This document shows, piece after piece, positions 57,638 through 64,000 of a stretch of DNA of 64,000 bases. The translations under genes and the position numbers were made by a program. Position 1 is the first letter of the stretch, and the number at the start of each line of letters is the position of its first letter. The stretch is from Gnetum montanum (lineage: Eukaryota > Streptophyta > Gnetopsida > Gnetales > Gnetaceae), in assembly GCA_015680685.1 (NCBI GenBank), contig MNCI01006555.1, positions 525,478 to 589,477 on the forward strand. Reading direction: 5' to 3'. Under the pieces are notes generated by a model that saw nothing but the letters and a program-made list of their open reading frames with translations, made no database searches and was not told the DNA's origin.

Positions 57638-58369
57638 TGTACCGCCCGAAATCATCGGTCCCCGGCTGGAAGGGAAAACAGAGACCGCGGGATCGCAGGA
57701 CGAGCACAGATGACCCTACCTTTGCCCAAGGGCATGCTGGAATGCACGAAGGTAGGGTACCTTGGGTGGTCCGCACGCGGATCAGACAAGGATTTCCCCG
57801 AGCGCCACCGAAGTGTTATACGCTAGGTTATGTGTAAACAGAGCGTAAACAGTGAAACAGACAGACAGCGTAAATGTAAAAGGGAATACAGGGTTAGGCG
57901 TAAACAGCGTAAACAAATATAGGCTCAGCGTAAGCGTATACAGGCGTGAACAGCGTGAACAGCGTAAATGAATGTAAAGAGCGTAAGTAGAGGTAAACAG
58001 CGTCAATAGTGTGGGCGTATACGGACGCAAACGGAGCGTGAACGTAAACAGGCGTAAACGAAGTGTGGGCCAAATTAATGTAAAATTGTAAAAGAACTTA
58101 CAACAAACGTAAACAGTGGATTACAGAGTCAAAACGTTGTGCACCGGTCTAACGCAGTCGTGTAGGGACACAAGGCAGACGTAAAGCCCCAGTGGATGTA
58201 GGGATGCAACTGGTTGGCACGATAGGCGGAGCGCAGATTGTGCTCAGCGTACAGAACTTCCAGCGTAAGCGTAAGCGTAAAGGGGTTTCTGGGCTCTTGT
58301 TTGCAGCGTAATTGCTCTGGGCCTGCTCTTGTAAATTTTTTCCAACCTCGAATTTACGGAAAATTGGGC

Positions 58370-58378
58370 TATTTATAG
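58370..58378 (-). promoter_or_regulatory. TATA box, R5 3' LTR
   Basis: CTATAAATA on the minus strand; U3 palindromes begin about 85 bp upstream of it. Confidence 0.5.
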
Positions 58379-58463
58379 GGGTAGGGTTACCGGGAAAATC
58401 GGACTGGGAGACACGTGGCGTATAGACCGAGCGTTTACAATTTAGAAACATGGTATACGTTGG

Positions 58464-58729
58464 GCGTATACGCTACAACAGGCTGGCATATACGCTGAGC
58501 GTATACGCCGGGCGTATACGCTGTGCGTACACGCTGGGCGTGGACTTGGATGGATGCTGGCGTATACGCTGATGGATGCTGGACGTCGACTTGCTTTAAT
58601 TCTTGCTCCTGTTGCACCTGCTGAGCGTGCGTGTGAGGCGTGTATGCTGAGCGTCGGGCGTAGACGCTGGGTGTAGACGCTGGGCATAGACGCCGGCACA
58701 ACACTTGGTTTAAAACTGGGCGTATACGC
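58464..58729. repeat. GCGTATACGC palindromes in U3 of R5
   Basis: Five exact 10-bp palindromes and several one-base variants (GCGTACACGC, GCATATACGC), spaced 13-160 bp apart. Confidence 0.85.
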
Positions 58730-58863
58730 AGGCACAACACTTGGTAAAAACCAGGTGTTTTGATTCTCAAAATTACCCTGTGTGACTTCAAATGTAGCCA
58801 AAGTCGTCTGTGGGTCACGGGGATCTGCTTCCTGTCAGACAAATGCTAAACTCAAAAATTTTT

Positions 58864-58944
58864 GTGGTGTTTCATTGGCCCCTCTTTGTTGACGCTTGGA
58901 GGAATCGACCCGAGAAGCATCGACAAAGAAGCGCAAAACACCAC
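58864..58944 (-). other. Polypurine tract and junction hairpin, R5
   Basis: Outer arms GTGGTGTTT (58864-58872) and AAACACCAC (58936-58944), perfect. Inner arms TCTTTGTTGA (58883-58892) and TCGACAAAGA (58920-58929), one mismatch. The polypurine tract AAAGAGGGGCCAA (minus) and the LTR start lie between them. Confidence 0.85.
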
Positions 58945-59860
58945 AAGCAACTTGATAAAAGCTTTGTCCTTTGCCACTTGACCAGACATCATCGTACCGT
59001 GTTTAGTGGTGAGTGGGATTGAAAGGGCGAGATTGGTAACTGGTAGGAGGGAAGGGATCGTGAGGATCGGTGACTGCCCAAGGGATCGTGCTGGGGAAGT
59101 GGGATGTTTAGGGGTGCGGCATGCCGGTCCTTGTCGATAGCCATCTTTTGGCAGACTCGGAATTCAAGCATGTGATGTGAGTCCTTTGGCGAAACAGTGC
59201 TCTTGGTGATTTTTCAAGAGAACCGGTTGTCACTACCAAAGCCACGGGGTGATGTTTCGCATTCTTTGGAGGAACAGCTCCCTTCTTTGAGGAAACTGTA
59301 AGAAACATGCCAAAGCCATGCAACAGGATGTTTCCCGATTGCTTTTGACATAAGTACCTATTTTTAGGGCTGATGCCTTCCCGCCTGGGGCTTGTATGGG
59401 AAATGCCAAGGGTCCCGTTTTTTTTTGAAGTGGTTGTTCTAGTACTCATATGCGAATATTGTGTTTTGTGTGTTGCGACTGCTGTAATGTTTCGCAGTGT
59501 GCAATAGTTTGGTAAACGGATGGGGAATTTTCGGGGAATGGGAATGTACGGGTTAACGGTTTGATTCAGTCTTGCCAGGTGGATTAATGGACATTGCTTC
59601 ATCTTGCTGCCTATGATGAAACACACTCTCGTACGAGCACCTCTGAGCGTCATCCTGCAAACATAACTCCAAAGAGACAAGAAAACCATGAGTGAATAAA
59701 TGAGCTTAGACTTAAGCAGCTGCAGGTGAACAAAAATATTAGGGACGATTCTGAGCACTGAGTGCGAATGTCGACGATGTTGATGAAAGTGTGCGCCGAT
59801 GAGGGATGCAATGATTCTGATGAATGAATATGGCTGTGGAGTGAAGGGTCGGAGATGAAC
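58945..59860 (-). other. 3' noncoding region of R5
   Basis: A 216-codon frame on the minus strand (59758-59108) is open, but it has no counterpart in R2-R4, so I do not call it a gene. The acceptor-like site at 59654/59655 (TTATGTTTGCAG then GATG) is shared with all copies. Confidence 0.5.
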
Positions 59861-60225
59861 GTGCCAGTTTACAATCTTGACGGACTATCATGGGTTAGTT
59901 TTATGTCGTAACCCGTTGGACATTGCCCGTTTAACGTCGTGGCAGACGGTACGTTGCCAGTTTTGAGTCTTAGCGGACCATACAGAGACAAGCTAGTTTA
60001 TAGTCTTAGCGGACTCTGATGATTCTGACGGTGACATTTTACTATCATGCCAGAGGGGTGCTAGTTTATCGTCATTGCGGACACTGTGGGGTATCAGTTT
60101 ATTGTCATATACCAGGACAATGGTGGTGTCAGTTTTAAGTCGTAACCCAAGACTGTTCTGTGGTATCAATTTATAGTCATAATCCAGGACTAATCTGTGG
60201 TATTAGTTTAAAGTCGTGATTCCAG
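59860..60225 (+). repeat. Mini-hairpin array, INT-LTR side, R5
   Basis: About nine units, the least decayed of the large arrays. Arms include ATGTC/GACAT, CGTC/GACG, AGTC/GACT, TTGTC/GACAA, TAGTC/GACTA and AGTC/GACT, with 6- to 11-nt loops. Confidence 0.9.
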
Positions 60226-60250
60226 GACTAGCGCGTACCTGAGTTCGAAT

Positions 60251-61335
60251 TCATGTATAGAACGATTTTAGGAATAAGTGATTGGTTGGGTTTGCAAATT
60301 CTTTTCCGTCCATGTTAGCTAGTTTGAATGCTCCGTTGTCGAATGCTTTGATGACCAGATAAGGCCCTTCCCAGTTGACTAAGAATTTATCTGGGTGTTC
60401 ACGAATGGCTTTAAGTACGAGGTCTCCTTCTTTGATGGGGCGCTTACGAATGTCATGTCGATGTCGTTGCCGCTGTTGTTTTTGGTACCATTCGATCTGA
60501 TCGAGTGCGCGCATGTGCTCCTCCTCCACCGAGTCCAGGTCAATGATGCGTAAATCATTGTTTTGCTCGTCGTTGAGGAGTCCAGAAAGCGTGATCCTTA
60601 GAGATGGTACCTGTAATTCTAAAGGTAAAACAGCTTCTGAATCGTAAACAAGACTGTATGGAGTTCTACCTATCGAAGTCTGATGTGTAGTACGGTATGC
60701 CCACAATGCATACACCAGTTGTTCGTGCCATCTTCGTTTACTTTGGGCAAGCATATTTTTGAGTATTGTCATGATTGTCTTATTTGTTGCTTTCGCCTGC
60801 CCATTGCTCTGAGGATAGTAAGGGGATGAAAATGAATGTTTGATCCTTAGACTATCACAAAACGTTTTGGTCTCGGCATTGCTAAATTGTGGCCCATTGT
60901 CAGTGATGATTGTCATGGAAATGCCAAAACGGGTCACAATGTTTTCAAGGATGAAGTGGCACACGTGTTTAGAAGTAGTTTTTCGAAGGGACGCAGCTTC
61001 TACCCATTTCGTGAAATATTCGGTTGCTGTTATGATAAAACCATGCCCGACAGAAGATGTGGATGTTATCGGGCCTATAAGGTCTAATCCCCACTTTTGG
61101 AAGGGCCATGTGATTTGCGCTGTATGCAACTCATTTGGTGGTACATGCATTAGATTACTGTGTTTTTGACAAGTACTACATGTTTTAACCTTGGACAGAC
61201 AATCGTACTCCATGTGTGGCCAATAGTAGCCTAAGCGTCTTATTTTGGTTGCCATTGCCTTCGGCGCAATGTGCCCCCCGCATATTCCATCATGTGCTTG
61301 TTCAACAATCGTTTAGGCTTCGGTACTATTGACGC
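60251..61335 (-). pseudogene. Integrase of R5
   Basis: 334 codons open (61255-60251), ending HLFLKSFYT. Zinc-finger part: HDGICGGHIAPKAMATKIRR, then CSTCQKH (HHCC pattern). Core: GLDLIGPI (first Asp), TDNGPQFS (second Asp), and NGQAKATNK, where the catalytic Glu is Lys (codon AAA for GAA, a C-to-T change on the plus strand near 60797). C-terminal domain: GDLVLKAIREH...NWEGPYLVIKAF, a GPY/F module. An in-frame TAA (from CAA) near 61317 separates it from the aRNase H. The N at 61336 adds a false 44-bp duplication. Confidence 0.88.
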
Positions 61336-61380
61336 NATGTGCTTGTTCAACAATCGTTTAGGCTTCGGTACTATTGACGC
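61292..61380. other. Assembly join: 44-bp duplication around one N
   Basis: 61292-61335 and 61337-61380 are identical, separated by N at 61336; unmerged contig ends. Confidence 0.88.
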
Positions 61381-62512
61381 AAGTCAGCAGTATGCCTTCG
61401 TAGGACCAGCGACACAATGTGTCTCCTATTAGTGTGTATTGTCTAGAACGTTTGCGTACTGCGTCCTTTTGTGCGTTTGTTAAATGTCGTGGCGTTTCGT
61501 CGCGCAGAAGGTATTCCTTTACGTCGTCGTACCATTCGTTAGCGTGTGTTGTATTGACAGATGCGATTGGTAGCATGTCGAGAGTATTGGTTATGGGATC
61601 GGCACAACTGGTTACGGAGCTTGGTAATACTTGAAACATGTCAGGGGATATGTTTAGGGCCAAGGTGGCTAATGCGTCTACAATGGTATTGTCATTCCGG
61701 GAGATGTGTTGGACATCAATGCTTTCGAATCGTTTAAGTAGGTGTTTAGCCAAATCACAGTATGGTTGTAAGTGTGGCACTTTACATGTATAGACATCTG
61801 TGACTTGGTTTACGACTAGCTGTGAGTCCCCTCTGACTACAAGCCGAGTAATGTCGGAAACTAGTGCTGCCGCAAGACCTCTAAGGAGGCCTTCATACTC
61901 TGCTATGTTATTAGTACAATGAAAATCGAAGCGATAAGCGAATGGTTTAATTTTCCCAGAGGGGTATGTGATTACTACGACAACACTTCTTCCTCGAGAG
62001 GTGGATGCTCCATCGAAGTGTAGAATGGCATCGTAATTATCTGGCACCGTATCTATTGCATTTACATTTTCGTCTGGGAATTCGGGTTCTATTGTACCTA
62101 GATCCTGTGTTGGTGATGTAGTCATTTGATTTGCTATGGCTTGGCCTTTGACTGATGATTGTGCTACGTAGCGTAGGTCGAACTCAGCTATGATGGCCTT
62201 CCAACGGGCTATCCTACTCGATTCGTAGATATTTCCAGTTATAGCTCTGAGTACATTGTCTTTGCAAATTATATTAGCTTGGTTTTGGAAAAGATAATGT
62301 TGCCATTTCTTTAAAGAGAAAACTAGAACTAAACATGACTTTTCTACGTTGATGTATCTTTTTTCGTGAGTAACTAATGCATAGCTCAAGTAATATACAG
62401 GGATCTTAGTTCCATCATCTTGTTTCTGGCAAAGCATGGACGCGATTGATGATTCTGCTGTGGCCAGGAAGATGTAAAACGGCTTGTCGTTTTTGGGTGG
62501 GTACACCGTGGG
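61358..62512 (-). pseudogene. RNase H and archaeal-type RNase H of R5
   Basis: 382 codons open. First RNase H: FYIFLATAESSIASMLCQKQ, YYLSYALVTHEKRYINVEK, IICKDNVLRAI. Linker: ARWKAIIAEFDLRYVAQSSV. Second, archaeal-type RNase H: LHFDGASTSRG (Asp), TNNIAEYEGLL (Glu), VVRGDSQLVV (Asp), NTIVDALATLA (Asp), so all four acidic residues are kept. This two-RNase-H order defines the Tat lineage. It is separated from RT by one in-frame TGA at 62513-62515 and would otherwise be one polyprotein. Confidence 0.9.
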
Positions 62513-62515
62513 CAG

Positions 62516-63790
62516 TCAAGCGAGCGCCGTCTTAATGTTGTCAAATGCTTCTTGGCACTGTGGGGTCCATTCAAAATGGGCGTTCTTGCGTAGTAGGTGG
62601 TTCATAGGTGTTAGTTTTTCTGTCAATTTTTCTATGAACCTCCTGATGAACTGTAATCGACCTTGTAGCCCTCGAAGTTCGGTTAGGTTGGTAGGTGACT
62701 TTAGGTTTATAATGGCCTTAACCTTATCGGGGTCTACCCGTATCCCTGCTTCTAAGGTTACAAATCCAAGCAGTTTGCCTGTCTTGACACCGAAAATGCA
62801 TTTCTTTGGGTTAAGCCTTAGTTCGTATTTTAGACAACATTTTAACACTAAGTCAAGATCCTGTACATGTTGTTCTGTCATTTTTGATTTAACCACTATG
62901 TCAACCACGTAATCGTTGAGCGAATGTAAGATGTAATCGCTGAAGATGCATGCCATCACCCTTTGATATGTGGCCCCAACGTTCTTGAGACCAAAAGGCA
63001 TCATTGTGTAACAAAAGGTTCCCCAAGGTGTCATGAAAGTGGTTCGGAGCTGGTGTTCTGGATTAATACGTATCTGGTTATATCCCGAGAACCCATCCAT
63101 AAAGGATAACAGGGCATGCCCAGCGGTTGAGTCAACTAGTTGATCAATGCTAGGTAAGGGGAAGTCATCCTTTATGGTTGCTACGTTAAGGTCCCGGAAG
63201 TCAATGCACAGGCGGATACTTCCGTTCTTCTTTGGGACTATAACCATGTTTGATACCCATTCGGCGTAATCAACAGCCCTAATGAAACCAGCTTGGTAGA
63301 GCTTGGTAATCTCACTACGAACTGCTAATGCCACCTCGGGTTTGACCTTTCGTGCTTTCTGTTTTACTGGCCTTAGTTTTGGATCAAGGATGATGTTGTG
63401 CTGGACGATACGAGGGTCTAATCCGGGCATGTCTGTATAGGACCACGCAAATGCTTTCATATTGTCCCTAAGTACGTTTTCGATATCTTTAGCTAGACGT
63501 GGTTCTAGTAACGCACTTAATTTTAGAATTCTAATTTCCCCATCGGGCATGGTGATGGGAGTTTCGGTTAGAGGATCTTCAGTAATGTTTTCGGCTTCAA
63601 TGTTGAGGGACTTTGTCATTCCCTCATATTCGTCAACCGTTTGCTGCGTTGAAGCTATTGTTGCATCGTTTGCTGATGAGCTCACATAGATGAGATTCAC
63701 ATCGATATTCCTTTCAACTGCGCTGTATGGTCCATCAATGACCAACAGCTTGGTTAAGCGCTTGCACTCCATTAGGCAAGTTCCTGTCAA
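62516..63790 (-). pseudogene. Reverse transcriptase of R5
   Basis: About 425 codons open. Pre-RT segment to about residue 110 (LKLSALLEPRLAKDIENV), then RT: KLYQAGFIRAVDYAEWVSNM, LCIDFRDLNVATIKDDFPLP, FMDGFSGYNQIRI (motif A Asp), WGTFCYTMMPFGLKN, and LNDYVVDIVVKSK where the YVDD box has Val for the first Asp (GTT for GAT, near 62901). Then CIFGVKTGKLLGFV and LRGLQGRLQFIRRF. No ATG in good context at the N-terminus; a CAG-G acceptor-like site lies just upstream on the minus strand (63791-63800), so RT may be reached by splicing. Confidence 0.88.
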
Positions 63791-63824
63791 TAAATGGAGA
63801 GCCTGGTAAGATAGCGGAGGTCAT

Positions 63825-63965
63825 TTTAGGTCTTTTGGCAATCTTTAGTGTGCATGTATGAAAATGGATTAACGTGACAGTGGAACGGCAGTTTCATGCC
63901 TTATCGGGCAACGATCCGCAGTTTAATGCCTTATCGGGCAACGATCGGCAGTTTAATGCCGAAAT
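63825..63965 (+). repeat. Mini-hairpin array, RT-gene side, R5
   Basis: Three units, 36 bp apart, of CAGTTTAATGCCTTATCGGGCA with arms TGCC/GGCA; two are almost identical, the freshest in the window. Confidence 0.88.
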
Positions 63966-64000
63966 TTGTGTTTTATATGGTTTATTTGTGTAAATTTTAT

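Larger units (their letters stand above)
57638..58874 (-). repeat. 3' LTR of R5 (subfamily 1)
   Basis: 1,237 bp, from TGTACCGCCC to GTGGTGTTTCA. CpG-rich compared with all other LTRs here, so little decayed. TATA on the minus strand at 58370-58378. Five exact copies of the palindrome GCGTATACGC (58464, 58499, 58512, 58560, 58720) plus near copies in U3. The left pentamer is GAGGA (57633-57637). Confidence 0.9.
57638..64000 (-). mobile_element. R5: youngest Tat-type element (3' part)
   Basis: 3' LTR, polypurine tract, 3' noncoding region, array, integrase, dual RNase H, RT, and the beginning of the RT-side array before the window ends. Frames are long and CpGs retained. The remainder (antisense gene, protease, gag, 5' LTR) should lie to the right. 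Confidence 0.9.

Noticed and set aside
58435-58842. Two overlapping minus-strand frames of 119-135 codons rich in Tyr-Thr-Pro and Arg
   Set aside because: They arise from reading the GCGTATACGC repeats of U3; low-complexity and not conserved.
59108-59758. 216-codon minus-strand frame downstream of R5 integrase as an extra sense ORF
   Set aside because: The corresponding regions of R2-R4 and R-delta are not colinear in frame; only the acceptor-like site is shared.
62484-62912. 142-codon plus-strand frame over RT
   Set aside because: Antisense shadow of a strongly supported RT frame.
1-64000. tRNA, rRNA or ordinary host protein genes
   Set aside because: None recognised on either strand; all conserved coding sequence is element-borne.

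Overview
The window is intergenic heterochromatin of a land plant with a large, repeat-rich genome. I see no ordinary host gene, tRNA or rRNA. Almost everything belongs to one family of Ty3/gypsy LTR retrotransposons of the Tat/Ogre/Retand kind (RT, RNase H, then a second archaeal-type RNase H, then integrase). At least five copies lie nested in one another, all with pol on the minus strand. Older copies are full of stops explained by C-to-T change (CAA/CAG/CGA/TGG to stop) and are poor in CpG, as expected of methylated plant DNA. The species cannot be told from this sequence.

Layout, left to right. 1-2022: gag remnant, primer site and 5' LTR of an unrelated Athila-like element (A1). 2023-9421 and 15663-16470: oldest copy R1 (antisense gene, hairpin array, protease, gag), hit by A1, by a solo LTR in the opposite orientation (2397-4235), by an LTR fragment (5127-5331) and by a complete non-autonomous derivative R-delta (9427-15657, flanked by the 5-bp duplication GTAGC). 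16471-18112: truncated LTR (RX). 18113-35744: R2, nearly full length. 35745-49788: R3, 3' LTR through protease and gag edge. 49789-57637: R4, 3' LTR through pol and the first exon of the antisense gene. 57638-64000: R5, the youngest, 3' LTR through RT, running off the window. R5 sits in R4, R4 in the gag of R3, R3 in the 5' LTR of R2; their right-hand halves should lie beyond 64000.

Main observation: between protease and reverse transcriptase every informative copy (R1-R4) carries an additional gene on the OPPOSITE strand, with its own TATA promoter and about eight exons with conserved splice sites and exon lengths (exon 2 is 450 bp and exon 8 is 63 bp in both R2 and R3), encoding roughly 1,070 residues. 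I do not recognise the protein family. The gene is bracketed by tandem arrays of a roughly 30-45 bp unit, GTTTA-NGTC-(6 nt)-GACN, whose short dyad arms change together (GGTC/GACC, AGTC/GACT, CGTC/GACG, TGTC/GACA, TGCC/GGCA, GGCC/GGCC). A third array lies between integrase and the 3' LTR. Dyad symmetry recurs elsewhere: an inverted repeat around the antisense TATA box, a hairpin over the polypurine tract/LTR junction, and palindrome clusters in U3 whose sequence differs by subfamily.

A working model, which is inference: gag and protease lie upstream and RT-RNase H-integrase downstream of a roughly 6-kb interval that may be spliced out of the element's sense RNA (compare the pro-RT intron of Ogre), and that interval houses an independently transcribed antisense gene. 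No copy in view is functional. R5 has the longest frames but has lost an RT active-site Asp and the integrase Glu. Single-N gaps at 54352 and 61336 are flanked by direct duplications of 50 and 44 bp and look like unmerged contig ends.
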